Assembly (NCBI GenBank): GCA_027082175.1
Contig: JALWIX010000096.1
Span: 1-37,433 of the forward strand
DNA length: 37,433 nucleotides
Source of the DNA: Campylobacterales bacterium
Lineage (GTDB): Bacteria; Campylobacterota; Campylobacteria; Campylobacterales; Nitratiruptoraceae
Reading direction: 5' to 3'
Both the position numbers and the translations under genes were made by a program. The notes beneath the pieces were generated by a model. The model was given only the letters and a program-made list of their open reading frames with translations, ran no database searches and had not been told where the DNA came from. Positions 24,169 to 33,455 of the stretch are shown in pieces. Position 1 is the stretch's first letter, and each line of letters opens with the position of its first letter.

Positions 24169-26040
24169 CTATTTGCTCTTTTTCTCTCTCATTTTTATAT
24201 AAACATGTAATATCTCTATAGCCGCCGGAGTAATTCCGCTAATCTCACTAGCGGCAAAAAGCGTTGGCGGTTTGTGTTTTATCAGTTTCTCTTTAACTTC
24301 ATTGGAAAGACCTGAAATTGACTCAATATCCAAATCTTCCGGGATCTTCACGCTCAGAAGCTCTTTCATTTTACTAATCTGACTTTTCTGTTTTTGAATA
24401 TATTGATAATACTTGGCCTCTATCAATATCTGCTCTTTAGCTTCTAGAGTAAAATCCTTTGTTATTGGAGCCAATTTTTCAAGTTTTTCTATATTAAAAC
24501 TACTTCTAGCAACGATATTTTTTAAAGAGGTTTTATCGGTGATTTTCTCTTCTCCCAGGCTCTCTAAAAACGCTAAAGTCTCTTTTGTAGGAGTTACGTA
24601 AGTATTTTTTAAATACTCTAAACCTTTATCTATCTGCTCTCTTTTTTTTACCGTTTTAAAGTAGGTGTCTTCATCAATAAGACCAAATCTATGACCATAA
24701 GACATAAGTCTTAGATCCGCGTTATCTTCTCTTAAAAGCAGTCTATACTCCGCTCTACTTGTAAACATTCTATACGGCTCTTTTGTCCCTTTTGTAACTA
24801 AATCGTCTATCAAAACCCCGATATACGCTTCATCCCTTCTTAAAATGAAAGGTTCCTCTTCTTTAATAGCCAAAACCGCGTTTATTCCTGCCATCAATCC
24901 TTGAGCGGCCGCCTCTTCATAACCTGTGGTTCCGTTGATCTGTCCCGCGCAATAAAGCCCTTCAACCTTTTTTGTCTCAAGAGTATGTTTAAGTTCAGTT
25001 GGATCTACAAAATCATACTCTATAGCATATCCGTACCTTACAATCTCGGCGTTTTCCAATCCTTTAACGCTTCTTATCATATCTCTTTGCACATCTGGAG
25101 GTAAAGAGGTGCTCATACCGTTTATATAGTACTCGGTAGCCTCTAGAGTCTGCGGTTCTACAAATATATGATGGCGCTCTTTGTCTCTAAATCTGTATAT
25201 TTTATCTTCTATACTAGGACAATACCTAGGGCCAATACCCTCAATCTGCCCCGTAAATAAAGGAGCTCGACTAAAATTAGACTCTATGATTTCGTGTGTT
25301 CTTTCGTTTGTATATGTTATATAACAAGGAAGCTGTTTAGGTGTAAAACTTTTTTTGTCTGTTCTAAAACTAAAAGGTATCGGGTTTTCATCGCCAAGCT
25401 GTATTTCCATCTTTGAAAAATCGATACTTTTCGCGTCAATTCTCGCACAAGTTCCGGTTTTTAGTCTCCCCATATTTAATCCAAAACTCTTTAAAGACTC
25501 GCTGAGTTTTTTAGAAGAAAACTCTCCGGCACGCCCAGCTTCTTGCCTAATCTCTCCTATATGGATAAGGCCTCTTAAGAAAGTTCCCGTAGTAACTATC
25601 ACTTTTTTTGCATGGTATATGTTATTTAAATTTGTTAAAATCCCCGTAACTTTTCCCCCTTTGGTAAGTATCTCCTCTGCCATCTCTTGAACTACTTCAA
25701 GATTTGGAGTATTAAGAACGACTGCTCTCATAAACATTTTATACCTGTCCATATCTATCTGCGCTCTGCTTCCTCTAACGGCAGGTCCTTTGGAAGCGTT
25801 GAGTATCCTAAACTGAATCCCGGTTTTATCGGTACAGATTCCCATTTCACCGCCAAGAGCATCTATCTCTTTTACAAGATGTCCCTTAGCGAGTCCACCT
25901 ATAGCCGGATTGCAGCTAACAGCGCCAATCTGCTCCGCCAAGATAGTTACAAGTAGAGTTTTCATACCCATTCTAGCGCTTGCAAGTGCCGCTTCTATCC
26001 CAGCGTGTCCTCCTCCGATAACAATAATATCGTATTTCAT
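24169..26040 (-). CDS. mnmG: tRNA uridine-5-carboxymethylaminomethyl modification enzyme MnmG (GidA)
   Basis: A 623-residue FAD- and NADH-dependent enzyme that, with the GTPase MnmE, installs cmnm5 at wobble U34 of certain tRNAs. The FAD motif [21 protein letters not shown] is at the N-terminus. Family blocks follow: [56 protein letters not shown], and [16 protein letters not shown], which closes the FAD site. Full length, with the helical MnmE-binding C-terminus. ATG 26040 follows AGAGGA. mnmD at 28101-28844 may act on the same wobble position. Confidence 0.97.
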   Translation of the reverse strand: MKYDIIVIGGGHAGIEAALASARMGMKTLLVTILAEQIGAVSCNPAIGGLAKGHLVKEIDALGGEMGICTDKTGIQFRILNASKGPAVRGSRAQIDMDRYKMFMRAVVLNTPNLEVVQEMAEEILTKGGKVTGILTNLNNIYHAKKVIVTTGTFLRGLIHIGEIRQEAGRAGEFSSKKLSESLKSFGLNMGRLKTGTCARIDAKSIDFSKMEIQLGDENPIPFSFRTDKKSFTPKQLPCYITYTNERTHEIIESNFSRAPLFTGQIEGIGPRYCPSIEDKIYRFRDKERHHIFVEPQTLEATEYYINGMSTSLPPDVQRDMIRSVKGLENAEIVRYGYAIEYDFVDPTELKHTLETKKVEGLYCAGQINGTTGYEEAAAQGLMAGINAVLAIKEEEPFILRRDEAYIGVLIDDLVTKGTKEPYRMFTSRAEYRLLLREDNADLRLMSYGHRFGLIDEDTYFKTVKKREQIDKGLEYLKNTYVTPTKETLAFLESLGEEKITDKTSLKNIVARSSFNIEKLEKLAPITKDFTLEAKEQILIEAKYYQYIQKQKSQISKMKELLSVKIPEDLDIESISGLSNEVKEKLIKHKPPTLFAASEISGITPAAIEILHVYIKMREKKSK

Positions 26041-26106
26041 TTAATCCTCTTAAATCTATTTTATTGATATAGCGAGTCTCTATTCGTTCGCTTTGCCAAT
26101 TTTAGT

Positions 26107-26112
26107 TATAAT
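26107..26112 (+). promoter_or_regulatory. Putative -10 box for ribE-thpR
   Basis: TATAAT in the 116-base divergent spacer 26041-26156 between mnmG and ribE, about 45 bases before the TTG start. No FMN riboswitch fits in the remaining leader, which is too short. Confidence 0.45.
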
Positions 26113-26156
26113 TATATCCAATCACTATATACAATTTATAAAATCAAGGATAAAGT

Positions 26157-26765
26157 TTGTTTACGGGGCTTATAAGAGAGATAGCAACAATAGAGAACTT
26201 TGATAAAAGGTTTTTAAAACTTAAAGCCAAACATAAACCGGCTCTTGGCGACTCTATTGCAGTAAACGGAGCATGTCTTAGCGTCACAAAAATTTATGAA
26301 AACGGATTTGAAGTGGAGTTAAGCGACGAAACGCGAAAAATTGTAGCTTTGGAAAATTATAAAGGAAAAGTCCATATAGAACCAGCTATGAGACTATGCG
26401 ATAGAGTAGAAGGACATATAATACAAGGACATATCGACACCGTGGGAACTATAACTAAGATAATTAAAAACGTCAACTCTTTTGACTTTTATATAAATAT
26501 TCCAAAAGAGTATATTAAGTTTGTTATACCTAAAGGAAGTATCGCAATCGACGGAGTTAGCTTAACCGTAAACGAAGTTTTTGAAAACAGTTTCAGGCTT
26601 ACTATAATTCCGTTAACAATGAAGGAGACACTCTTTGGCAGTTATAAAATAGGTCGAAGAGTCAATGTCGAAACAGATATGTTTGCGAGATATTTATATT
26701 ATATCTTTACAAAAGAGAAAAAACTCGATTGGAATGATATAGACAAAATTCAAGCTCTCTTTTGA
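26157..26765 (+). CDS. ribE: Riboflavin synthase alpha subunit
   Basis: A 202-residue enzyme that dismutates two 6,7-dimethyl-8-ribityllumazines to riboflavin. It has two homologous lumazine-binding barrels: MFTGLI...VNGACLSV in the first and EGHIIQGHIDTVGTI...IDGVSLTVNE in the second. The start is TTG 26157, seven bases after AAGGA, giving the invariant MFTGLI N-terminus; no ATG is possible nearby. It is followed after 18 bases by thpR. Confidence 0.95.
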   Translation: MFTGLIREIATIENFDKRFLKLKAKHKPALGDSIAVNGACLSVTKIYENGFEVELSDETRKIVALENYKGKVHIEPAMRLCDRVEGHIIQGHIDTVGTITKIIKNVNSFDFYINIPKEYIKFVIPKGSIAIDGVSLTVNEVFENSFRLTIIPLTMKETLFGSYKIGRRVNVETDMFARYLYYIFTKEKKLDWNDIDKIQALF

Positions 26766-26783
26766 GTAAAGGAAAGGAGATTA

Positions 26784-27281
26784 ATGAGGCTTTTTTTGGG
26801 AACTTTTGCAAAGATTGATAATCTTGACTCTATAAAAAGAGAGTTTAAAGATGTTATCGAAGCCAAATGGGTTGAGGAAGAAAATATCCATCTAACGTAC
26901 CAATTTTTAGGAGAGATAGAAAATCCCAAAGATATTATCTTTAAACTAAAAAATATTCATTATAAGAAAATAAGCGTTGAGATCATATCTCTTGGATATT
27001 TTGGAAGACCGCCTAAAATTCTTTATGCAAAAACAAAAAACAACGAGATAGAATCTCTTTATAAAGATATTTGTCAAAAACTCAATATAAAAACAGATAA
27101 AAAATTTATTCCCCATATAACTCTATCTAGAATAAAAAAAATAAAAAATATAAATATGTTTTTAACGAAAATTGAAAAGTTTAAAAACCGAAAACTTGGT
27201 TATATGCAATTAGAACTCTTTTTAATAAAAAGCGAACTTACCTCCAAAGGACCCAAGTATACAGTACTGGAGAAATTTTAA
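26784..27281 (+). CDS. thpR: RNA 2',3'-cyclic phosphodiesterase (2'-5' RNA ligase family, ThpR)
   Basis: A 165-residue member of the 2H phosphoesterase family. Both catalytic H-x-T-x tetrads are present: HLTY in ENIHLTYQFLG and HITL in FIPHITLSRIK. Bacterial members open 2',3'-cyclic phosphates on RNA; the physiological substrate is unclear. AAGGAG stands four bases before the ATG. It is probably co-transcribed with ribE. The convergent gap to the next gene (27282-27336) shows no clear terminator. Confidence 0.92.
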   Translation: MRLFLGTFAKIDNLDSIKREFKDVIEAKWVEEENIHLTYQFLGEIENPKDIIFKLKNIHYKKISVEIISLGYFGRPPKILYAKTKNNEIESLYKDICQKLNIKTDKKFIPHITLSRIKKIKNINMFLTKIEKFKNRKLGYMQLELFLIKSELTSKGPKYTVLEKF

Positions 27282-27336
27282 TCCAAAACACACACTTATA
27301 TAAACAAGGTTTTTTGACTCTTTTCACTAAAAACCG

Positions 27337-27915
27337 CTATCTAAAATCCTCTTCACTGAACTTTTCAACATGATATACCAAAATCTCGGGATGCAGTTCT
27401 AAACAGTTTGGACGAAGTCCGGCTTTCATACAAAGATGTGCGAAAAACTGATCAAAATCAGGCAGTTCTTCCCAAACCTGAGGCAAAAACGTGGCTTGAT
27501 GATTGTTGTATTTTAAGATAACGCCATCTCGCCCCGGCACTATTTTGCCTCTTAAATCTTCTATATCCGTATAAGCAAGAGGTTTCGGTTTGCTCAAGAT
27601 AGATATCTCTAAAGTAATCTTATCAAACTCTTCGGGAGTTAAAGGTGGAAATCTAGGATCAAAAAAAGCAGCTGATTTTGCATTCTCGATAACATCTTCT
27701 AGAAGTGCTCTATGTGCTATTATAGAACCTATGCAACCTCTCAAAGCTCCTCTCTCGTTTATAGTTACAAAAACGGCACCGGGTTTTGAAAGTTCAGGAA
27801 ACATATCCAAAACTCTTTTTTTTACCTCATCGTTTAGCTCTTTATGACCTAAAAACTCTTCTTTTATAGCTATCTTTGCTATATTTAAAAGCGTTCTTTT
27901 AAATCTCTCATCCAT
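27337..27915 (-). CDS. AMMECR1 domain protein
   Basis: A 192-residue protein of the AMMECR1 family, named after a human gene and widespread in archaea and bacteria. The signature LRGCIG is in ERGALRGCIGSIIAHRALLEDV; FDPRFPPLTPEEFDKITLEISIL and PGRDGVILKY are also family blocks. In many genomes it travels with a MEMO1-like protein and a radical SAM enzyme (AmmeMemoRadiSam); neither partner is next to it here. Molecular function is unknown. The upstream spacer 27916-28100 holds no recognisable gene. Confidence 0.92.
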   Translation of the reverse strand: MDERFKRTLLNIAKIAIKEEFLGHKELNDEVKKRVLDMFPELSKPGAVFVTINERGALRGCIGSIIAHRALLEDVIENAKSAAFFDPRFPPLTPEEFDKITLEISILSKPKPLAYTDIEDLRGKIVPGRDGVILKYNNHQATFLPQVWEELPDFDQFFAHLCMKAGLRPNCLELHPEILVYHVEKFSEEDFR

Positions 27916-28100
27916 TTTAATCCTTTTGCTTGATATCTAAACTTTTACTTCTCTTATCTTCATAAAAAGTTTTCAGCAATTAGTTATAAAGTTGTTACGC
28001 TAACATCTTTGCTCATTTTCGCACTATCTATTTTGATTGCCGCCTATGAAAATTCACAAGCAAGTTGCAAAAACTCTTTAATAAGCAATACAACAATCCT

Positions 28101-28844
28101 CTACTTATTATTCATAAAATCGCGGTCTCTAAGAGATTTAGAGCTGCTCCTTCTCTTTTTTGCCTCGATGTCGATCTCTTTTAGAGGCAACTCTTTTCTT
28201 GAAGCAACTGTTTGTTTCTTTACGCCCTCTATTTCTCTTTCAAAAACTCTAAAGCCGCTCTCATAAAGCGCAAATCTTACCGAAGCGGCAATCGAATATG
28301 TCGTTATTATGCCTTCGTCATTCATTATACGCGATATATCTTTAAAATACTCTACAGTCCATAAAAGAGGATTTTTTTTTGGACTAAAAGGGTCTTGATA
28401 GAGTATATCTATCTTTTTATCTATCTTTTTTATTACTTCTCTTGCATCGCCTATTTTTATCTCTATTTTAACCTTCTCATCTTCGTAAAAAAAATTTTTT
28501 GATAAAGAATTGATCACATTTTTTAGCGGATCAAACTCTTTTGGATAATCAAAACTTTTTAAATTTTTAATTAGATTTTTATCAAATTCTGGAGAAATTA
28601 TGCATATTTTCTTATCGATGTTGTTTTTTTTCAAATAATAAAGCGTTGTTAGAGTATTATAACCTAATCCAAAACAGACATCTAAAATAGTAAGCTCATC
28701 TTTTTTTGCGGCATATAAAAAAGCGGGCTCTATATGTTTTTTTAATGATTCACTGAGCGCTCCATCTTTTATATTATGGTAGCACTCATCAAACTCTTCG
28801 CTGTAAAGAGTATAAGTTTCATCTTTCGTTTTAACTAATTTCAT
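28101..28844 (-). CDS. mnmD: Stand-alone MnmC2/MnmD-like tRNA methyltransferase
   Basis: A 247-residue SAM-dependent methyltransferase of the DUF752 family, corresponding to the methyltransferase half of MnmC. The SAM motif is LTILDVCFGLGYNTL; the signature YQDPFSPKKNPLLWT is characteristic of this family, and YSIAASVRFALYESGFRV resembles its C-terminal block. It should methylate nm5(s2)U34 to mnm5(s2)U34 in tRNA. No oxidase (MnmC1) domain is fused, as in Gram-positive MnmD. ATG 28844 lies 14 bases inside the end of arsC, so it is translated by coupling. Last gene of the luxS run. Confidence 0.85.
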   Translation of the reverse strand: MKLVKTKDETYTLYSEEFDECYHNIKDGALSESLKKHIEPAFLYAAKKDELTILDVCFGLGYNTLTTLYYLKKNNIDKKICIISPEFDKNLIKNLKSFDYPKEFDPLKNVINSLSKNFFYEDEKVKIEIKIGDAREVIKKIDKKIDILYQDPFSPKKNPLLWTVEYFKDISRIMNDEGIITTYSIAASVRFALYESGFRVFEREIEGVKKQTVASRKELPLKEIDIEAKKRRSSSKSLRDRDFMNNK

Positions 28845-29181
28845 CTACCAATTCTTTAAATCTCTCCACAGGTCTTCCCAAGACTGCTTTTTCGCCTTTT
28901 ATCAAAATAGGTCTTTCTATCAGTTTTGGATGTTGACACATAGCCTTTAAAACTGTCTCTTCATCCACATTTTCTAATCCCATTTCTTTAAAAAGCTTCT
29001 CTTTTTTTCTTACAAGCTCACTAGGCTTCATACCAAGTTTTTTAAGCACATCTTTTAACTCTTCGCAAGAAGGCGGTTTATCTATATATTTTCTAACTTC
29101 CACATCCATTCCATCCAAAAATTTTAACCCCTCTCTACTTTTTGAGCATCTAGGATTATGCCATAATATATATTTTGCCAT
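28831..29181 (-). CDS. ArsC-family (glutaredoxin-type) arsenate reductase-like protein
   Basis: A 116-residue thioredoxin-fold protein of the ArsC/Spx/YffB group. The nucleophilic Cys is in WHNPRCSKSREGL (C12), and three Arg corresponding to the arsenate-binding set are kept (R58 LVRKKE, R90 ERPILI, R103 GRPVER). That argues for reductase chemistry rather than a Spx-like regulator. I chose ATG 29181; the longer frame to 29211 adds ten residues that read through the ribosome site. No other ars gene is adjacent, and its natural oxidised substrate could differ from arsenate. Confidence 0.82.
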   Translation of the reverse strand: MAKYILWHNPRCSKSREGLKFLDGMDVEVRKYIDKPPSCEELKDVLKKLGMKPSELVRKKEKLFKEMGLENVDEETVLKAMCQHPKLIERPILIKGEKAVLGRPVERFKELVDEIS

Positions 29182-29197
29182 TTCTCCCCTTCTCTTT

Positions 29198-29494
29198 TTA
29201 TGCCAACTCATCTAATTCCGCAAACATTATCGCTTCTAAAATATCTTCTATATACATATTTTTTCTAGCCAAAAGCGCTCTTGCGCCAAGCTCAAAAACC
29301 TCTTCTAAATCTTCATTTTTATCATTAACAACTATATAATCAAATATTTCGTTAGAAAAACTTTTTTTAAATTCGCTATTTTTAACTTTAGCTCCATCTG
29401 CCAATTTTAAAAAAGCGAAATAGTTTGCGTCAGATATCGATGTTATTTTTCCCTCTTCTATGTCATTTGAATCTACAGGTATCACAACTACCAT
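29198..29494 (-). CDS. Small protein, possibly NifX/FeMo-cofactor-like domain
   Basis: A 98-residue protein starting MVVVIPVDSNDIEEGKITSI and ending in two helices (ARALLARKNMYIEDILEAI). The opening and the Asp/Ala/Phe pattern after it (SDANYFAFLKL) resemble the NifX/NifB-C-terminal fold, seen in proteins that carry metal-cofactor precursors, but the match is weak. I chose ATG 29494, two bases after GGGGAGG; the frame to 29527 begins inside luxS. It is 19 bases after luxS and 16 before the ArsC-like gene. Confidence 0.6.
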   Translation of the reverse strand: MVVVIPVDSNDIEEGKITSISDANYFAFLKLADGAKVKNSEFKKSFSNEIFDYIVVNDKNEDLEEVFELGARALLARKNMYIEDILEAIMFAELDELA

Positions 29495-29513
29495 ATCCTC
29501 CCCTTTACGCCTC

Positions 29514-30068
29514 TCAATTTTGACCAATTACGATAATCTCTTGTGGTTTAACGTCACACCTATGTTTATCTATACTTTCTATATCCAACGCCAACTCTTC
29601 GTTATTCATAATGGATATTCCATTATCCACCACATACTTAGCAACTTTTTGAGCTTCGTTAAGCGAATGCATATAGCAGCTTCCACACTGATAAATATTG
29701 AGTTCCGGAATATCTTTTATATCTTTCAAAGATAAAATATCTCTCATACTTTTTTCCCAAGCTGTAGCAACGTCTAACTCGCTTGGTTTACCGATAACGC
29801 TCATATAAAAACCCGTTCTGCAACCCATAGGAGAGATATCAATAATCTCTACCTCATCGCTGTTTAAATGTTCTCTCATAAATCCGGCGAAAAGATGCTC
29901 TAGAGTATGTATCCCTTTTTCACTTATAATCTCTTTGTTAGGTCTGCAAAATCTAAGATCAAATACTCTTATATCGTCGCCTTTCGGTGTTTTCATATCT
30001 TTTGCAACTCTAACCGCAGGCGCAATCATCTTTGTATGATCTACCGTAAAACTCTCCAATAGCGGCAT
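29514..30068 (-). CDS. luxS: S-ribosylhomocysteine lyase LuxS
   Basis: A 184-residue metalloenzyme that splits S-ribosylhomocysteine into homocysteine and DPD, the precursor of autoinducer-2. Metal ligands H54 and H58 are in [11 protein letters not shown] with catalytic E57; the third ligand C128 is in YQCGSC and catalytic C83 in [11 protein letters not shown] 30068, giving the invariant MPLLES opening, follows AAGGA by five bases; the frame to 30107 adds 13 spurious residues. The C-terminal tail ([17 protein letters not shown]) is longer than usual. First gene of a four-gene minus-strand run. Confidence 0.95.
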   Translation of the reverse strand: MPLLESFTVDHTKMIAPAVRVAKDMKTPKGDDIRVFDLRFCRPNKEIISEKGIHTLEHLFAGFMREHLNSDEVEIIDISPMGCRTGFYMSVIGKPSELDVATAWEKSMRDILSLKDIKDIPELNIYQCGSCYMHSLNEAQKVAKYVVDNGISIMNNEELALDIESIDKHRCDVKPQEIIVIGQN

Positions 30069-30154
30069 AATAATCCTTATTGATCTAAATTTTAAATATT
30101 TTAACATAATTTTAGGATAAGATGAGGGGTGAGTGGATGTGGGTATGAGACTAA

Positions 30155-30185
30155 AAAGGCAAATCGCCTAAGCGATTTTGCCTTT
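30155..30185 (-). terminator. Rho-independent terminator at the end of the por operon
   Basis: A 13-bp stem with one bulged base (AAAGGCAAATCGC / GCGATTTTGCCTTT, loop CTAA), starting in the porB stop codon and followed on the minus strand by T residues. The remaining luxS upstream spacer (30069-30154) has GGGTGAGTGGATGTGGGTATGAG words and a TAAAAT-like box. Confidence 0.85.
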
Positions 30186-31182
30186 ACACTCCAGCCTCTT
30201 CTCTTCTTTGAAGATGCTCCCATTTAGCGTCAACAGCTTTTTGCCATAACTCTATAATATGTCTGTTTTCCGGTTTGAAAAGATGCTTAAATCTAGGCTG
30301 CGCCGCAAGATACTCTTCTACAGGAATTTTGTTTTTAGGTCTATATGTGATATTTAGTTTTGTATTGTATATTATGCCGTGCTCATCTCTTTCGTTAATG
30401 ATCTCATATAGCGGCCATACGCAACTTTCCACTCCAAGATCACTTACCTCTATGGTATCTTCAGGAGCATGTTTCCACTCCGTTGTACAGGCGCTTTGAG
30501 CGTTGATATAAACAGGCCCGTTAACTTCAAAACCTTTTTGAACTTTTTTAACCAAATCTTTCCATTTAGAAGGGCTTACTTGAGCCACATACGGGGCGCC
30601 ATGATCAGACATAATCTCTACCATAGACTTTTTCATCATTTTTTCGCCGTAACTTACCGTTCCGGCAGGACTAGTGGTAGTGCTTGCCCCTATAGGAGTC
30701 GAAGAGCTTCTTTGTCCTCCGGTATTTGCATAAACCTCGTTGTCAAGGCATACATACATAAAGTTGTGACCTCTTTCAAATGCGCCGCTCAAAGATTGAA
30801 AACCAATATCATAAGTGCCGCCATCACCTGCAAAAGCGACAAATTTCGGCTCTCGTCCCTCTTCTATCATTTTTTTAGTCGCTTCCGGAAGCCTTCCTTT
30901 CCTTTTTAATACCTCATAAGCAGCCTGAGCCGTAGCTATAGCAACGGCAGCATTCTCAAACCCGATATGTATCCAGCTAACATCCCATGAAGTTTTTGGA
31001 TAAACAGCCGTACAAACCTCCAAACATCCGGTAGCCGTCGCTACTATAACAGGATCGTTTGTAGCGTTTAACACTTCTCTAACTATGATGTTATGAGAAC
31101 ATCCGGGACACATTAAGTTTGCGCCCTCATATCTATCGTTGGATAGAGAAAACTCTTTTAAATTTTTTATCTTTTTAGTCAT
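30184..31182 (-). CDS. porB: Pyruvate:ferredoxin oxidoreductase, beta subunit
   Basis: A 332-residue subunit that binds thiamine diphosphate and contributes to a [4Fe-4S] cluster. The Cys-rich opening is LMCPGCSHN; GCLEVCTAVYP follows. The thiamine motif is FAGDGGTYDIGFQSLSGAFERG...YVCLDNEVYANTGGQRS. A C-terminal conserved Cys is at NAQSACTTEW. It oxidises pyruvate to acetyl-CoA with ferredoxin, or makes pyruvate in the reductive TCA cycle (inference for this lineage). It follows porA after 67 bases, a gap that also contains a tiny frame. Confidence 0.95.
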   Translation of the reverse strand: MTKKIKNLKEFSLSNDRYEGANLMCPGCSHNIIVREVLNATNDPVIVATATGCLEVCTAVYPKTSWDVSWIHIGFENAAVAIATAQAAYEVLKRKGRLPEATKKMIEEGREPKFVAFAGDGGTYDIGFQSLSGAFERGHNFMYVCLDNEVYANTGGQRSSSTPIGASTTTSPAGTVSYGEKMMKKSMVEIMSDHGAPYVAQVSPSKWKDLVKKVQKGFEVNGPVYINAQSACTTEWKHAPEDTIEVSDLGVESCVWPLYEIINERDEHGIIYNTKLNITYRPKNKIPVEEYLAAQPRFKHLFKPENRHIIELWQKAVDAKWEHLQRREEAGV

Positions 31183-31249
31183 CTTTTTTCTCCTTCAAAA
31201 ATTGTGAGGACAGCGCTAATAGCAACTATTTTCATCTCTGGTCCATCAC

Positions 31250-32467
31250 TCAATAAAAGCTTAGTTTAGGTCCTCTTAGGCCTATAAATTGTTGAAGCGG
31301 ATATTTTCTTTCACCAGCTTTCGCGCACTCGTCAAGCTGTCTATAAATATCAACTAAATGTTCAATAGTAGTGTCTCTACCTCCAAGCCCATATATATAA
31401 TTTAATATAATCGGACTCTTTCCGGCAGCAAGCATAGCCGCGCTTATTTCATTAAAGAGCGCTCCAAACGTTCCTCCCGGCGCACTTCTATCCATAACGG
31501 CGACGGCTTTTATGTTTGAAAAAGCATCTTGAACCTCTTCAAACGGGAATGGTCTTAAAACCCTAAGACTTACTACTCCGGCTTTAATACCTTCTTCTCT
31601 CATCTTATCAGCTGCCACTTGAGCGCTCTCTACCGTAGTTCCAAGAGCAAATATCGCTATATCGGCATCATCCATTTTATATTTGTACACAAAATCATAT
31701 TCGCGTCCCGTCAAATCTTTAAACTCTTCAAAAACTCTCTTAATAACTTTTTTAGAGTTCATTAAATCGTTATGTTGTCTCGCTTTATGCTCAAAATGCC
31801 AATCTTCTTCAGTCTGTACTCCATGTGTTACGGGGTTTGAAACGTCTAACATACTGTTTACAGGTTTATACTCTCCAACAAACTCCGTAGCAACCTCATC
31901 TTGTAAAGGCCTTACATTTTGGGCGGTATGAGAACACAAAAAGCCATCTTGGTGAACCATTACCGGAAGCCTTACATCTAAATCTTCCCCGATTTTAAAA
32001 GCCATCAAAGTAAGATCATAAGCTTCTTGAGGATTGTATGAACAAAGGTTTATCCATCCGGCATCGCGCCCAAGATACATATCTGAATGATCGCCGTTAA
32101 CATTTAAAGGCGCGGCAAGAGCTCTATTTACTACTGTTAAAACTATAGGTAGTCTCATACCGCTTGCCTGATATAAAACTTCAACCATCAAGGCAAAACC
32201 TTGAGAGCTTGTAGCAGTTGCCGCTCTTGCTCCCGCAGCGCTGGCCGCAACACAGCCGCTCATCGCGGAGTGCTCGCTCTCAACCATAATAAAATCGCCA
32301 TCAACATATCCGTCCGCCAAAAATTGCGAATAGTTTTGAACTATTGGAGTAGATGGAGTAATAGGATACGCCGCCACAACATCTACCTGAGCTTGTCTCA
32401 GCGCTTGAGCGGCAGCCATATTGCCGTCCCAAACCTCCACTTCGTTTAACTCATACTTTTTTGCCAT
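31250..32467 (-). CDS. porA: Pyruvate:ferredoxin oxidoreductase, alpha subunit
   Basis: A 405-residue subunit with the pyrimidine-binding domain I and the transketolase C-terminal-like domain II. Motifs: VDVVAAYPITPSTPIVQNYSQF, MVESEHSAMSGCVAASAAGARAATATSSQGFALM, and near the end VAVMDRSAPGGTFG. The glutamate in VESEH activates thiamine. Length is standard for four-subunit enzymes. ATG 32467 is 12 bases after porD. Confidence 0.96.
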   Translation of the reverse strand: MAKKYELNEVEVWDGNMAAAQALRQAQVDVVAAYPITPSTPIVQNYSQFLADGYVDGDFIMVESEHSAMSGCVAASAAGARAATATSSQGFALMVEVLYQASGMRLPIVLTVVNRALAAPLNVNGDHSDMYLGRDAGWINLCSYNPQEAYDLTLMAFKIGEDLDVRLPVMVHQDGFLCSHTAQNVRPLQDEVATEFVGEYKPVNSMLDVSNPVTHGVQTEEDWHFEHKARQHNDLMNSKKVIKRVFEEFKDLTGREYDFVYKYKMDDADIAIFALGTTVESAQVAADKMREEGIKAGVVSLRVLRPFPFEEVQDAFSNIKAVAVMDRSAPGGTFGALFNEISAAMLAAGKSPIILNYIYGLGGRDTTIEHLVDIYRQLDECAKAGERKYPLQQFIGLRGPKLSFY

Positions 32468-32479
32468 TGTCTATTCCTT

Positions 32480-32887
32480 TTACTTTTTCTTTTCTTCTTT
32501 AGAAGGCCACTTCGATAGCGCCTCATCGTTATCCATGTGTTCAGGAAACATTAGGAGTGATTTAGGATTTGTAGGGCAAACTTCAACGCAGATGCCACAT
32601 CCCTTACAGTGATCATATATCACTCCTATCATCTTTTTGTCTCTGCTCAAAATCGACATATCTGGACAAAATACCCAACAAAACTGGCAATCTATACAAT
32701 AGTCTCTATTGAAAACCGGTTTTTCAACCCTCCAATCACCTACACTATACTCATGAGAGTTAGTAGGCGCATATGGTCTCTCATCCATAGGAACTTCAGC
32801 AACATCTTCAACCGGCTCAGTAAATGAAAAAAGCGCGGCGCCGGGAATTAATTCGTTCCATCCTAAATCTTTAATATCTTTAGCCAT
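32480..32887 (-). CDS. porD: Pyruvate:ferredoxin oxidoreductase, delta (2x[4Fe-4S] ferredoxin) subunit
   Basis: A 135-residue subunit with two ferredoxin-type clusters: CIDCQFCWVFCP and CKGCGICVEVCP. It relays electrons from the thiamine site to ferredoxin or flavodoxin. An N-terminal extension of about 60 residues precedes the clusters (GWNELIPGAALFSF), common in campylobacterial PorD. AAAGGA stands before ATG 32887. Confidence 0.94.
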   Translation of the reverse strand: MAKDIKDLGWNELIPGAALFSFTEPVEDVAEVPMDERPYAPTNSHEYSVGDWRVEKPVFNRDYCIDCQFCWVFCPDMSILSRDKKMIGVIYDHCKGCGICVEVCPTNPKSLLMFPEHMDNDEALSKWPSKEEKKK

Positions 32888-32897
32888 CTTTTATCCT

Positions 32898-33455
32898 TTA
32901 CTTAACTTCGTTATAGGCTCTCTCGATTGCAGCCATATTCGCATCGATAATTTTTTGAGGAAATTTTGACAATACTTTTTTCATCGCGTTTTGAAAATAA
33001 TCTAAATCAAACATTCCAGACACTTTCATCAAAGCCCCCAACATTGGAGTATTTGGGATAGCCCTTCCTATAGTATCTAAAGATATTTGCATACAATCGA
33101 CAACATATACCTCTTTGCCTTTTAATTTCGGCTGAGCGTTTATAAGCTCCTCTTTTGAAAGATGCGTAGTGATGATATATTTGGTATCCTCTTTTTCGTT
33201 AGCAGTTATATCGGCGGTATAAGTAAGACCCGGGTCTATTACCAACACATAATCGGGTCTCATAAATTTTTCGTGATTTAATATAGGTTTATCGTCAACT
33301 CTGTTGTAGGCAGTCATTGCGGCTCCTCTTTTAGCAGAACCGTAAAAAGCGAATGCCTGCACAAATTTACCGGTATTAGCAACAACGTCCGCTAAACCTT
33401 TTGCTCCGGTAACGGCTCCTTGTCCCGCACGGCTATGCCATCTTATCTCTAACAT
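32898..33455 (-). CDS. porC: Pyruvate:ferredoxin oxidoreductase, gamma subunit
   Basis: A 185-residue subunit with the family opening MLEIRWHSRAGQGAVTGAKGLADVV, then AFAFYGSAKRGAAMTAYNRV and RPDYVLVIDPG. First gene of porCDAB; GGGAG precedes ATG 33455. The promoter should lie in the spacer upstream (33456-33540), where ACTATAAGT-like words are present on the minus strand. Confidence 0.95.
   Translation of the reverse strand: MLEIRWHSRAGQGAVTGAKGLADVVANTGKFVQAFAFYGSAKRGAAMTAYNRVDDKPILNHEKFMRPDYVLVIDPGLTYTADITANEKEDTKYIITTHLSKEELINAQPKLKGKEVYVVDCMQISLDTIGRAIPNTPMLGALMKVSGMFDLDYFQNAMKKVLSKFPQKIIDANMAAIERAYNEVK

Noticed and set aside
26113-26156. FMN riboswitch ahead of ribE
   Set aside because: The leader after the -10 box is only about 40 bases, far too short for the RFN element.
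28009-28266. 85-codon plus-strand frame beside mnmD
   Set aside because: Mostly antisense to mnmD; the hydrophobic stretch comes from antisense of a charged helix.
30469-30909. 146-codon plus-strand frame
   Set aside because: Lies antisense inside the well-supported porB gene and has no recognisable motif.
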